In this document: one piece after another, positions 17,295-27,038 of the stretch
Layout of the letters: each line of letters opens with the position of its first letter
Position numbering within the stretch: position 1 is the stretch's first letter
Assembly: GCF_002812805.1 (NCBI RefSeq)
Contig: NZ_NMUM01000044.1
Coordinates: 248,001 to 312,000 of the forward strand
Direction of reading: 5' to 3'
Length of the DNA: 64,000 nt
Source: Microbacterium lacus
GTDB lineage: Bacteria > Actinomycetota > Actinomycetes > Actinomycetales > Microbacteriaceae
The notes under the pieces: model-generated
The model's input: only the letters and a program-made list of their open reading frames with translations
Told to the model about the DNA's origin: nothing
The model's database searches: none
Program-made: the position numbers and the translations under genes

Positions 17295-17957
17295 GTGACC
17301 GACGAACCCGCGCCCGAGATCGAACCCGAGGCGGAGCCGGAGCGCGAGGCGGACACCACTGTCGGCGTCGGCCCCTGGCCGGGCGGACCGGATGCCTGGC
17401 CCGACGACCCGCGGTTCGACCCGGTCTTGCTCGCCGACGGGGATCGGCGAAACGTCGTCGATCAGTACCGCTACTGGTCGATGGACGCGATCATCGCGGA
17501 CCTGGACGAGCGCCGGCATCCGTTCCATGTCGCGATCGAGAACTGGCAGCACGACATGAACATCGGATCGATCGTGCGCACCGCCAACGCGTTCCTCGCC
17601 GAGGCCGTGCACATCATCGGCCGCCGGCGCTGGAACCGCCGCGGGGCGATGGTCACCGACCGCTACCAGCACGTCATCCACCACGAGGACGTCGCGACCT
17701 TTGTGGCTTGGGCAGCGGAGCGCGCGTTGCCGATCGTCGCGATCGACAACGTCGAGGGATCCGTCGCGCTCGACCGTGCGGACCTGCCCGAGCGGTGCAT
17801 CCTGATCTTCGGGCAGGAGGGTCCCGGGCTCTCGCCCGAGGCGCTCGCCGCAGCATCCTCCGTCGTCGAGATCACGCAGTACGGCTCGACCCGTTCGCTC
17901 AACGCGAGCGCCGCGGCCGCCGTCGTGATGTACGACTGGGCCCGCCGCTACGCCTAA
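17295..17957 (+). CDS. SpoU/TrmH-family RNA 2'-O-methyltransferase
   Basis: The 220-residue protein is a knotted (SPOUT) methyltransferase. The three TrmH motifs are NIGSIVRTANAF, IFGQEGPGLSPEAL and QYGSTRSLNASAAAAVVMYDW. They use S-adenosylmethionine to methylate a ribose in tRNA or rRNA; which one is not clear. An acidic N-terminal leader of about 60 residues (EPAPEIEPEAEPERE...) precedes the domain. The GTG start is chosen from the -10 box 6 nt upstream and the loss of similarity before it. It converges closely on the MATE gene. Confidence 0.9.
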   Translation: MTDEPAPEIEPEAEPEREADTTVGVGPWPGGPDAWPDDPRFDPVLLADGDRRNVVDQYRYWSMDAIIADLDERRHPFHVAIENWQHDMNIGSIVRTANAFLAEAVHIIGRRRWNRRGAMVTDRYQHVIHHEDVATFVAWAAERALPIVAIDNVEGSVALDRADLPERCILIFGQEGPGLSPEALAAASSVVEITQYGSTRSLNASAAAAVVMYDWARRYA

Positions 17958-17966
17958 CCGGCGCGT

Positions 17967-19319
17967 CTAGTGCGCGCCCACGCGCTGCCAGGCCGTGCCG
18001 CGCACGCGCCAGCCGAGCGTCAGCAGGCGGGCGCACAGGTAGACGCCGAAGAACGATGCCGCGAGCCAGGCGAGCCCGCCCGCGCCCGTGACCCCGGTCG
18101 CCGAGACGATGACCAGCGCAGGCAGGAAGACGACGAGGTTCACAACACCGGCGAGGGCGAGATACGCGGCGTCGCCGGCGCCGATCAGCACGCCGTCGAG
18201 CACGAACACCACGCCGGCGATCGGCTGCGCGATGGCCAGGACGAGCAGGGCGGGCAGGATGAGCGCTGCCAGGACGGGCGATCCGGTGAATACCAGACCG
18301 ATGGCACCCGAGAACACCGCGATCACCGCCCCCACGATCACGCCGAACCAGACGCCCCATGCCGCCGTCCGGCCGAGCACACGGCGCACACCGGCCGCGT
18401 CGCCCGCGCCCAGGCCCTTGCCCACGAGCGCCTGCGCCGCGATCGCGAGCGCGTCGAGGGCGAAGGCTGCGGCCGAGAAGATCGTGAACACCACCTGGTA
18501 CCCCGCGAGTTCCTCGGGGCCCATGGCGGTCGCGACGACAACGGTCGAGAGCAGGGCGACCCGCAGGCTCACGGTGCGCAGGAACAGCCACCCGCCCGAG
18601 CGCGCCGAACCCCCGATGCCCTCGCGCTGCGGACGGAGGCGCGCGGAGTGCCGGGACGCGAGCCGTCCGATCACGACGATGTAGGCCGCGACCATCGCCC
18701 ACTGCGCGATCACGGTGCCGATCGCCGAGCCCGCGATGCCCCAGCCGAATCCGTAGATCAGCAAAAAGTTGAGCCCTGCGTTCGCGGCGAATCCGACGCC
18801 GGCGATCCAGAGCGGCGTGACGGTGTCCTGCATTCCGCGCAGCAGTCCCGTCGCGGCGAACACGATCAACATGGCGGGCAACCCGCCCATCGAGAGCCCC
18901 AGGTAGATGCGCGCCTGCTCGGCCACCTCGGGTGTCGGGCCGAAGACGCCCACGAGCGCAGGTGTGGCGAGCCATCCGCCAAGAGCCAGCACGGCGCCGA
19001 CGCCCAGCGCCAACCACATGCCGTCGATCCCGACCGACACGGCGCGGGACGGATCGCCCGCGCCGAATCGACGGGCCACGGCCGGGGTCGTGGAGTAGGC
19101 GAGGAAGATCATCAGCCCGACGATCGTCTGCAGCACGGCCGAGGCGATGCCCAGGCCCGCGAGGGGGTCGACTCCCAGATGCCCGATCATCGCCGCATCG
19201 ACGATGAGGAACGCGGGTTCGGCGACCAGCGCCCCCAACGCCGGAACCGCGAGGCGCAGGATGTCGCGGTTCAGCCCGGCGGATGACGGCCGTTCGTCGC
19301 TGCGCTCGGGATCAGTCAC
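17967..19319 (-). CDS. MATE-family efflux transporter (DinF-like)
   Basis: The 450-residue protein has twelve hydrophobic helices in two repeats, beginning RDILRLAVPALGALVAEPAF and LIVDAAMIGHLG, the classical start of MATE exporters of the DinF branch. They export organic cations or drugs using Na+ or H+. Start GTG with TAGGCT 6 nt upstream; AAGGA also lies just before the codon. Divergent from the M13 peptidase gene. Confidence 0.9.
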   Translation of the reverse strand: MTDPERSDERPSSAGLNRDILRLAVPALGALVAEPAFLIVDAAMIGHLGVDPLAGLGIASAVLQTIVGLMIFLAYSTTPAVARRFGAGDPSRAVSVGIDGMWLALGVGAVLALGGWLATPALVGVFGPTPEVAEQARIYLGLSMGGLPAMLIVFAATGLLRGMQDTVTPLWIAGVGFAANAGLNFLLIYGFGWGIAGSAIGTVIAQWAMVAAYIVVIGRLASRHSARLRPQREGIGGSARSGGWLFLRTVSLRVALLSTVVVATAMGPEELAGYQVVFTIFSAAAFALDALAIAAQALVGKGLGAGDAAGVRRVLGRTAAWGVWFGVIVGAVIAVFSGAIGLVFTGSPVLAALILPALLVLAIAQPIAGVVFVLDGVLIGAGDAAYLALAGVVNLVVFLPALVIVSATGVTGAGGLAWLAASFFGVYLCARLLTLGWRVRGTAWQRVGAH

Positions 19320-19391
19320 TCCTTGAGCCTAGGAGGCCTACCCCGGCGCGGCGCGCCCGGTCAAGGGGATCGCGCGGGTGTCGTCGCGGCC

Positions 19392-19397
19392 TATTCT
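19392..19397 (+). promoter_or_regulatory. -10 box of leaderless M13 peptidase promoter
   Basis: TATTCT lies 6 nt before the ATG at 19404. Confidence 0.5.
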
Positions 19398-19403
19398 GGT
19401 GGT

Positions 19404-21404
19404 ATGGACGACGCGCTCCGGTCCGGTCTCGCGCTCGATGAACTGAGCTCCGAGATCCGCCCCCAGGACGACCTTTTCCGCCACGTCAACGGCGGGTGGC
19501 TCGAAAGAACCGAGATCCCCGAAGACAAAGCGCGCTGGGGGTCCTTCCACGCGCTTGCCGAGCAGGCCGAAGAGCACGTGCGCGAGATCATCGAGCAGTC
19601 GCAGCTCGCCGAGCCCGGTACCGAGACCCGCAAGATCGGCGACCTCTTCACGAGCTTCATGGACACCGAGCGGATCGCCGAGCTGGGCGCGAGCCCGATC
19701 GCCCCGCAGCTCGAGCGCGTCGCCGCGATCGAGGACATGACCGGCCTGCTCACCGTCATCGGCGATCTCGAGCGCGAGGGCGTCGGGGGACTCCTCGGCC
19801 TGTATGTCGAGCCCGACCCGGGCTCGCCGGACCGCTACGTCCCGTTCTTCCTGCAGGGCGGCATCACCCTCCCCGACGAGAGCTACTACCGTCTGCCGAA
19901 CTTCGCCGAACTGCGCCTCGCGTACCGCGCACACATCGAGCGGATGCTGGAGCTCGCCGGTGTTGCGGATGCCTCCGCCACCGCGGACCGCATCTTCGCG
20001 CTCGAGACCGAGCTCTCCACACACCACTGGGACAACGTCAAGAGCCGCGATGCGGTCGCGACCTACAACCTGATGTCGTGGGAAGACTTCGCGACACTCG
20101 CCGGTGTCGACCTCGCGCCCTGGCTCTCTGCCGTCGCGCCGGGTCACGAAGAGGCCTTCGCCGAGGTCGTCGTGTCGCAGCCGAGCTTCGTGGAGGGTCT
20201 CGGACCGCTCCTCACCGAAGAACGGCTCGAGGACTGGCGCGCCTGGCTCGCCTACAAGGTCATCCACGCCGCCGCCGCGTTCCTCTCCGACGAGTTCGTG
20301 GCCGAGAACTTCGCCTTCTTCGGGACGCAGATGACCGGTGTTCCCGTGAACCGCGAGCGCTGGAAGCGTGGGGTGAGCCTGACGCAGGCCGCCCTCGGCG
20401 AGGCCATCGGCAAGGTCTACGTCGAACGTCACTTCCCGCCGACGGCGAAAGAGGCGATGGACGAACTCGTCGCCAACCTGATCGAGGCCTACCGGCAGAG
20501 CATCACGGATCTCGAATGGATGAGTCCCGAGACCCGCGAGCGTGCGCTGGACAAGCTCGACAAGTTCACTCCGAAGATCGGCTACCCCGATGTGTGGCGC
20601 GACTACGACGCCCTCGAGATCGACGCCACCGACCTCGTCGGCAACATCCGTCGCGCTCATGTCGCCGAGCATGACCGCCAGCTCGCCAAGGTCGGGGGCC
20701 CGATCGACCGCGACGAATGGCACATGACGCCGCAGACGGTCAACGCGTACTACAACCCGCTGATGAACGAGATCGTGTTCCCCGCGGCGATTCTGCAGTA
20801 CCCGTTCTTCGACGCCGACCGCGACGCCGCCGCGAACTACGGGGGGATCGGCGCGGTCATCGGTCACGAGATCGGGCACGGCTTCGACGACCAGGGCAGC
20901 CGCTTCGACGGCGATGGGCGTTTGCACGACTGGTGGACGGACGCCGACCGCGCTGCTTTCGAAGAGCGCACCTCGAGCCTGATCGCCCAGTACGACGCGC
21001 TGTCGCCCCTGGGCCTTCCCGAACACCACGTCAACGGGGCGCTGACGATCGGTGAGAACATCGGAGACCTCGGCGGCCTCGGCATCGCGCTGAGGGCGTA
21101 CGAACTGTCGCTCGGCCCTTCGACAGGCTCAGGGACCGAATCCGCGCCTCGCGCGGAAGCCGGTGGGCCGGTCATCGAGGGTTACACGGGAACCCAGCGC
21201 CTGCTCCTGTCGTGGGCGCAGGTCTGGCAGCAGAAGGGACGGGATGCCGAAACCATCCGTCTGCTGACGATCGACCCGCACTCGCCCAATGAGTTCCGCT
21301 GTAACCAGATCGTCCGGAACATCGACGCGTTCTACGACGCTTTCGAGGTGACCGCAGACGACGCACTCTGGCTTGAGCCGGCGGAACGTGTCACGATCTG
21401 GTGA
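19404..21404 (+). CDS. M13 (neprilysin-family) zinc metallopeptidase
   Basis: The 666-residue protein has the two-lobed M13 layout. The zinc site is HEIGH in VIGHEIGHGFDDQGSRFD and the third ligand is Glu in ENIGDLGG; the substrate-binding NAYYNP is also present, and the C-terminus ends in the typical LEPAERVTIW. No signal peptide or membrane anchor is seen, so it is probably cytoplasmic, as in mycobacterial Zmp1-like enzymes. A Gly/Ser/Glu-rich insertion of about 16 residues after YELSLGP is encoded by a repeat-like DNA word and looks recently gained. Substrates are likely peptides. Confidence 0.92.
   Translation: MDDALRSGLALDELSSEIRPQDDLFRHVNGGWLERTEIPEDKARWGSFHALAEQAEEHVREIIEQSQLAEPGTETRKIGDLFTSFMDTERIAELGASPIAPQLERVAAIEDMTGLLTVIGDLEREGVGGLLGLYVEPDPGSPDRYVPFFLQGGITLPDESYYRLPNFAELRLAYRAHIERMLELAGVADASATADRIFALETELSTHHWDNVKSRDAVATYNLMSWEDFATLAGVDLAPWLSAVAPGHEEAFAEVVVSQPSFVEGLGPLLTEERLEDWRAWLAYKVIHAAAAFLSDEFVAENFAFFGTQMTGVPVNRERWKRGVSLTQAALGEAIGKVYVERHFPPTAKEAMDELVANLIEAYRQSITDLEWMSPETRERALDKLDKFTPKIGYPDVWRDYDALEIDATDLVGNIRRAHVAEHDRQLAKVGGPIDRDEWHMTPQTVNAYYNPLMNEIVFPAAILQYPFFDADRDAAANYGGIGAVIGHEIGHGFDDQGSRFDGDGRLHDWWTDADRAAFEERTSSLIAQYDALSPLGLPEHHVNGALTIGENIGDLGGLGIALRAYELSLGPSTGSGTESAPRAEAGGPVIEGYTGTQRLLLSWAQVWQQKGRDAETIRLLTIDPHSPNEFRCNQIVRNIDAFYDAFEVTADDALWLEPAERVTIW
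21116..21135. repeat. intergenic-type repeat word inside the M13 peptidase gene
   Basis: CCCTTCGACAGGCTCAGGGA resembles a palindromic word I recall being scattered through many high-GC genomes, usually between genes. Here it is in frame within the peptidase coding sequence and encodes part of the extra loop STGSGTESAPRAEAGG, where homologues usually run directly from the helix after ENIGDLGG into the GYT region. Confidence 0.5.
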
Positions 21405-21442
21405 CCCCCTTCTCATAACCCGCATCGGAAGGACGCCCACTC

Positions 21443-22360
21443 GTGGGTACGCCCCCTGAGCCGCTCCGGGACGCATCGTCCCGGCCTGGGTCGCGCCGTG
21501 GCGGACATCGCACGAACCGCCGCGCCGCCGCCGGGCGCCGCTCCTTCGCTTCATCGCTGAAGGCGCTGGACGCGCTCGCCGCCTCGGGTGCCCGGGTTTC
21601 GGTGCACGTGGCAGACCTCGATACCGACAAGATCGTGCTGGCGGGGGATGACTTCCTGACGAGCCCGATCGGTGGCCTCGGCATCCTGCCCCTCCTCATC
21701 GAGGTTGCCGCTCGCTTCGACGACGGATCGCTCGATCCCCTTGAGATCGTGGAGCGTGCCCGCATCGAGCAGGTGGAGGGTGCCGGGGTGTGGCGGCACC
21801 TGCGCGCTCCCGCGCTGCCGCTCTGCGATCTCGCGGTGCTCGCTGCCGCGACGGGCGATTCGCTCGCGGTGAACCTGCTGCTGGACCGGGTGGGTATGGA
21901 GAGCGTGCACGCGCGGATCAATTCGCTCGGGTTGGAACGCGTCGCGCTCCTCGACCGCCTGCGCGATCGACGCGGTCCGGATCACGCGCCGCACTTCGCA
22001 CTGGGTTCGGCACGTGAGCTGGCCGGACTCTTCGCAGCCATGGTCAACACCAGCCTCGTCAACGCGGCCGTGAGTGCGCAGGTCTCGGAGTGGTTGAGCC
22101 TGAACGAAGACCTGAGCCTCGTCGCATCCGCTACCGGTCTTGATCCTTTCGCGCACGAGGACGACCACGGGCTGCTCTTCGTGAACAAGACGGGGCGGGA
22201 CGCCGGGGTGCGCGCCGAGGCGGGAGTGCTGGCCGGCCCCCGTGCGGGCGTTGCCTATGCGCTCATCGTCTGCTTCGACGACCTCTCGATCGCGCACCGC
22301 CTGCGCGCGCACGACGCCTTCCGGACGCTCGGCGTCGACCTCATGGAGTACGTGTACTGA
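21443..22360 (+). CDS. class A beta-lactamase-fold protein lacking catalytic residues
   Basis: The 305-residue protein keeps the outline of a class A beta-lactamase or serine hydrolase: an N-terminal strand pair (RVSVHVADLDTDKIVLAGDD), a helical domain (LAVLAAATGDSLAVNLLLDRVG) and a C-terminal LFVNKTGRDAGVRAEAGVL in which the KTG triad survives. The S-x-x-K nucleophile region is replaced by SPIGGLGI, without lysine, and the SDN loop by TGDSLAV. It is therefore probably a non-catalytic relative, perhaps a binding protein. No signal peptide; the first 45 residues are basic and low-complexity. GTG start with AAGGA 12 nt upstream. Confidence 0.7.
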   Translation: MGTPPEPLRDASSRPGSRRGGHRTNRRAAAGRRSFASSLKALDALAASGARVSVHVADLDTDKIVLAGDDFLTSPIGGLGILPLLIEVAARFDDGSLDPLEIVERARIEQVEGAGVWRHLRAPALPLCDLAVLAAATGDSLAVNLLLDRVGMESVHARINSLGLERVALLDRLRDRRGPDHAPHFALGSARELAGLFAAMVNTSLVNAAVSAQVSEWLSLNEDLSLVASATGLDPFAHEDDHGLLFVNKTGRDAGVRAEAGVLAGPRAGVAYALIVCFDDLSIAHRLRAHDAFRTLGVDLMEYVY

Positions 22361-22363
22361 CGG

Positions 22364-22945
22364 TCAGGCTTCGAGCGCGTCGACCAGGTCGAGGCCGCGA
22401 CGCGCCCACTCGATCTCGCCCTTGGCGCGCTCGACCAGGCCCTCGTAGGCGAACCGCTTGTACGCCACGGTGCGCTCGCGCTCCGCTTCGGGGGTGACCG
22501 CGAGCCGTCGCATCAGCATGGGGTTGTCGCGCGCGTCGATGCGGCGGAGCTCCCCCTCCCACTGCTCGAGCTCGCTCTCCCACTGCACGATATGCGCCCG
22601 CAAGAAGGCACGGGCGTCGTCGGGCGCTGCGACCTCGAGGTAGGCGGCGCGCAAGTGCGCGGGATCCCGGACCCGCTGGTAGTCGAGGGGAGCAGCCATC
22701 CACGCAACGAACGCCGCGTCGCCCGTGGGAGTCACATGGTAGAGCCGGCGGGTGCCGCGCTCGCCGCGAAGCTGATCTTCGCCCTCGACGAGTCCCTCGG
22801 ACTCCATCTTTCGCAGCTCGGGGTAGATCTGGGAGTCGGGCGCGTGCCAGACATGGCCGACCGAGAGCGAGAACTGCTTCTGCAGGTCGTAGCCGGATTG
22901 CGGGCCCACGCGCAGGAGGGCGAGCAGTGCGTAACGCAGGCTCAT
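22364..22945 (-). CDS. PadR-family transcriptional regulator
   Basis: The 193-residue protein has the PadR winged helix (MSLRYALLALLRVGPQSGYD...SQIYPELRKMESEGLV) and a C-terminal helical dimerisation domain (Vir_C type). PadR proteins repress genes for detoxification, often phenolic acid decarboxylases or efflux pumps. The ATG at 22945 is chosen because AAGAGGAGG lies 6 nt upstream; an earlier in-frame start would add 12 unrelated residues. It ends 3 bp from the convergent beta-lactamase-like gene. Its target is not evident. Confidence 0.88.
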   Translation of the reverse strand: MSLRYALLALLRVGPQSGYDLQKQFSLSVGHVWHAPDSQIYPELRKMESEGLVEGEDQLRGERGTRRLYHVTPTGDAAFVAWMAAPLDYQRVRDPAHLRAAYLEVAAPDDARAFLRAHIVQWESELEQWEGELRRIDARDNPMLMRRLAVTPEAERERTVAYKRFAYEGLVERAKGEIEWARRGLDLVDALEA

Positions 22946-23002
22946 CTGTCCTCCTCTTGGACGGTCACCCGAGGTTAGCAATCCCGCAGGGTGGGAATGG
23001 TG

Positions 23003-23036
23003 CGAGGGGGCCCGAGCTGTCGCCCGGACCCCCTCG
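23003..23036. terminator. hairpin downstream of the O-demethylase operon
   Basis: CGAGGGGG (23003-23010) pairs with CCCCCTCG (23029-23036) around an 18-nt loop, 14 bp past the stop of the ligM-like gene. No T-tract; it is the expected end of the metF-purU-ligM transcript. Confidence 0.6.
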
Positions 23037-23050
23037 GGTCAATCAGCTAC

Positions 23051-24505
<1,455 letters not shown>

Positions 24506-24521
24506 TTAGTAAACGGTTGGA

Positions 24522-25394
24522 TTAGAAAACGATGGTGTGGTTGCCGTGCCGGATGACGCGGTCGTCGGCGTGCCATTCGACGGCGCGCGAGAGCACGGCG
24601 CGCTCGACGTAGGCGCCGCGTGCCTGCAGGTCCGCAGCCGTGTGGGCGTGCGTCACGCGGGCGACATCCTGCTCGATGATCGGGCCCTCATCGAGGTCCT
24701 TCGTCACGTAGTGGCTCGTCGCGCCGATCAACTTGACCCCGCGTTCCTTGGCCTTCTTGTAGGGCCCCGCGCCGATGAAGGCGGGCAGGAACGAGTGGTG
24801 GATGTTGATCACGGGCACGCCGACGTTCGTGATGAAGTCGTCCGACAGGATCTGCATGTACCGCGCCAGCACCACGAAGTCGACGTTGCCGGCGAGCAGC
24901 CGCACGATCTCGGCCTCGGCGGCCGACTTGTCCGGTCCCTGCGAGGGGACGTGGAAGAACGGGATGCCGAACGAGCGCACGTCGTCCGCCGTGTTGGTGT
25001 GATTGGAGATCACCATGGGGATCGTCACGTTCAGCTCGCCGCGACGGTGGCGCCACAGCAGCTCCAGCAGGCAGTGATCCGAGGTCGAGGCCAGGATCGC
25101 CATCCGCTTCGGGACCGACCGGTCGGTGAGGTTCCACTCGAGCCCGAGCGGCGTGATCGTCTCGGTCAGGTCGGCCGAGATGTCATCGAAGGCCGCGGTC
25201 AGGTTGGGGCGGTGGAAGACGACGCGCTGGAAGAACGCACCGCCGTTCGCGTCGTCCGAGTACTGATCCAACGAGACGATGTTTCCCTCGTTGCGGGTGA
25301 TCAGGGCCGATACGGCCGAGACGATCCCCGGCTGATCCGGCCCGTGAAGGACCAGGCAGGCCTGATCCATCCGTGCTGCGATGTGCGTGCTCAC
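24522..25394 (-). CDS. purU: formyltetrahydrofolate deformylase
   Basis: The 290-residue enzyme has an N-terminal ACT domain (ACLVLHGPDQPGIVSAVSALI) and a formyltransferase-type hydrolase domain with VISNHTNTADDV, GIPFFHVP, INIHHSFLPAFIGAGPYKKA and a C-terminal AVEWHADDRVI. It hydrolyses 10-formyl-THF to formate and THF. Here it sits between metF and the O-demethylase gene, so its job is probably to free THF for further demethylation rather than to feed purine synthesis. GTG start, 7 bp after the metF stop. Confidence 0.93.
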   Translation of the reverse strand: MSTHIAARMDQACLVLHGPDQPGIVSAVSALITRNEGNIVSLDQYSDDANGGAFFQRVVFHRPNLTAAFDDISADLTETITPLGLEWNLTDRSVPKRMAILASTSDHCLLELLWRHRRGELNVTIPMVISNHTNTADDVRSFGIPFFHVPSQGPDKSAAEAEIVRLLAGNVDFVVLARYMQILSDDFITNVGVPVINIHHSFLPAFIGAGPYKKAKERGVKLIGATSHYVTKDLDEGPIIEQDVARVTHAHTAADLQARGAYVERAVLSRAVEWHADDRVIRHGNHTIVF

Positions 25395-25401
25395 AGTGTC
25401 C

Positions 25402-26277
25402 TCAGCTCATTCCGTCGACGTACTGGTGTGCCCAGTCTGCCGTGGCCTTGAGCCCACCGAAGGTGTAGAAGTGCAGTTTCACCTCGCCCGAGGCGGGGTC
25501 GGCAGCGAGCAGCGCCGACAGGTCCGTGACGAACTTGTCGGGGCCGGCGGTGCCCATCAGGTTGGTGAGCGAGAAGCCGTACTTCTTCACGATCATCGCG
25601 TTCGCACCCACGCCGAAGCGGCGGGCGAAGTTGATCAGGCGCTTGATGCCGGCGGGGCCGGGCGTGCCGATGCGGATCGTGGATTCGATGCCGCGCCCAC
25701 GAACTCCCTGGACCCAGTCGATCACCGGGTCGGTGTCGAAAGCGAACTGGGTGAGGATCGTCGCGTCGAGGCCCTGTTCCTTGAGGGCGGCCGACTTGTC
25801 CTCGAGGTGACGCCAGAGCACGTCCTTCGCGATGTCGGGGTGGCCCTCGGGGTAGCCGGCGATCGAAACTTCCTTGACGCCGTACTTCTGCAGGAGGCCG
25901 GTCTGGATGACCGACAGCGAGTCGGGGTACGGGCCCTCGGGCTCGGCCGGGTCGCCGCCGACGGCGAAGACGCTGTCGGTCGCGCCGACTTCCTGCAGGC
26001 GGCCAAGGAACTCCTCCAGCTGGTCCTGCGACGACAGGCGGCGGGCCGAGATGTGCGGGACCGGGATGAAGCCCATGTCGCGGACGGCCTTCGAGGCGGT
26101 GACCCGCATCTCGAGGTCCTCGTTGCCGAGGAACGTGACGTTGATCTTCGTGCCGGCGGGGATGGAATCCTTCGCCTCGATGAGGCCCGGGACATCCTTG
26201 CCGGTCATCTCGAGGGAGTAGTTGCTGACCAATTCCAAAGCTGCGGCCTTATTGACCGGCTGAGTAGAACGTGACAC
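25402..26277 (-). CDS. metF: 5,10-methylenetetrahydrofolate reductase
   Basis: The 291-residue flavoprotein is a MetF-type TIM barrel: NVTFLGNEDLE, GFIPVPHISARRL, FAVGGDP, VSIAGYPEGHPD and ILTQFAFDTDPVIDW are family landmarks. In an O-demethylation operon the enzyme would run towards oxidation of 5-methyl-THF to methylene-THF, as proposed for the metF beside ligM in SYK-6. It is the first gene of the operon, with GTG start after GAAAGGACCTCGATCA, and its promoter contains a palindrome in the spacer. Confidence 0.92.
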   Translation of the reverse strand: MSRSTQPVNKAAALELVSNYSLEMTGKDVPGLIEAKDSIPAGTKINVTFLGNEDLEMRVTASKAVRDMGFIPVPHISARRLSSQDQLEEFLGRLQEVGATDSVFAVGGDPAEPEGPYPDSLSVIQTGLLQKYGVKEVSIAGYPEGHPDIAKDVLWRHLEDKSAALKEQGLDATILTQFAFDTDPVIDWVQGVRGRGIESTIRIGTPGPAGIKRLINFARRFGVGANAMIVKKYGFSLTNLMGTAGPDKFVTDLSALLAADPASGEVKLHFYTFGGLKATADWAHQYVDGMS

Positions 26278-26334
26278 TGATCGAGGTCCTTTCCGCTCTC
26301 AGTACGGAACGCGTCTTCGCGCTTCCTGTCTGCG

Positions 26335-26363
26335 ACATTACCTATCTACATAGGGAATGTCCA
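26335..26363 (-). promoter_or_regulatory. metF-purU-ligM promoter with operator in the spacer
   Basis: On the minus strand TGGACA (26363-26358) and TAATGT (26340-26335) are 17 bp apart. A 14-bp interrupted palindrome, CCTATCTACATAGG (26341-26354), fills most of that spacer. The MarR-family gene directly upstream is the natural candidate repressor. Confidence 0.65.
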
Positions 26364-26385
26364 GAGGGAAATCGGATGCGTCGGC

Positions 26386-26931
26386 TCAGGCGCGTTCGTT
26401 CCGTGCGGCCGATGCGACGCCGGCCTCACTCTCGAGGGTCATGAGCGCGCGGGTTTCTTTCAGCATCGCGAGCAAGAGATCGTTGAGTTGCGTGATCTGT
26501 GCGGGCTCGAGGTGGGAGAGGACGATCTCCTGCCCGCGCAGCGAGACGGGCATCATGAGATCGTGCATCTCGGCACCGGCACGCGTCAGGAACATCGGCC
26601 GCGACCCGCGGGGACCGTCCGAGAGTTCGATCAGTCGGCGGTCGGTGAGCACACCGACGCTCTTCGAGACGACCGCCTTGTTCATCGAGGTGAATTCTGC
26701 GACGTCCGTAGCCGCCATCCCGGGTCGCAGCCCGAGTGACGAGATGACGCGCCAGTCGTTCGTGCCGAGCCCGAAGCGTCGACGAAGCTCGTGGGACTCC
26801 CGCCAGACGAGCGCGTTGGAGAGCAACGCAAGCAAGCGCGGGGTGAAGTGATCGGGGTCGATGGAGTTCGGCAATGGATCAGTGATCAGTCCGGACTCTC
26901 GCCCAGCACCGGTCTGCGGCACGTCCGTCAT
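26386..26931 (-). CDS. MarR-family transcriptional regulator
   Basis: The 181-residue protein has the MarR winged helix: FGLGTNDWRVISSLGLRPGMAATDVAEF, TSMNKAVVSKSVGVLTDRRLIELSD and the wing GSRPMFLTRAGAEMHD. MarR proteins usually bind aromatic ligands or aryl-CoA thioesters and release DNA. ATG start after GAAAGGACAGCG. It lies between the dehydrogenase at 27.0 kb and the metF operon on the same strand, so it probably controls one or both. Confidence 0.88.
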   Translation of the reverse strand: MTDVPQTGAGRESGLITDPLPNSIDPDHFTPRLLALLSNALVWRESHELRRRFGLGTNDWRVISSLGLRPGMAATDVAEFTSMNKAVVSKSVGVLTDRRLIELSDGPRGSRPMFLTRAGAEMHDLMMPVSLRGQEIVLSHLEPAQITQLNDLLLAMLKETRALMTLESEAGVASAARNERA

Positions 26932-26986
26932 CGCTGTCCTTTCGTGTCATCGGTGCGGAGAGCAGCACTACTCGGGAGATACGCGT

Positions 26987-27028
26987 CGGCGCGGCATCCG
27001 ATTTCCTGAGAATCCGGATGCCGCGCCG
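26987..27028 (-). terminator. perfect 14-bp hairpin after the aldehyde dehydrogenase gene
   Basis: CGGCGCGGCATCCG (26987-27000) and CGGATGCCGCGCCG (27015-27028) are perfect complements around a 14-nt loop, 11 bp past the dehydrogenase stop. No T-tract. It shares the core GCGGCATCCG with the hairpin at 6596. Confidence 0.6.
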
Positions 27029-27038
27029 AAACGATCGC

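Noticed and set aside
19338..21029. Open frame of 563 codons antisense to the M13 peptidase
   Set aside because: The peptidase has all catalytic motifs in the other strand; the antisense product has no domain and mirrors codon bias.
22364..22945. PadR protein as regulator of the adjacent ligM operon
   Set aside because: It lies downstream of the operon, beyond a terminator; the operon has its own MarR gene and operator at the promoter end.
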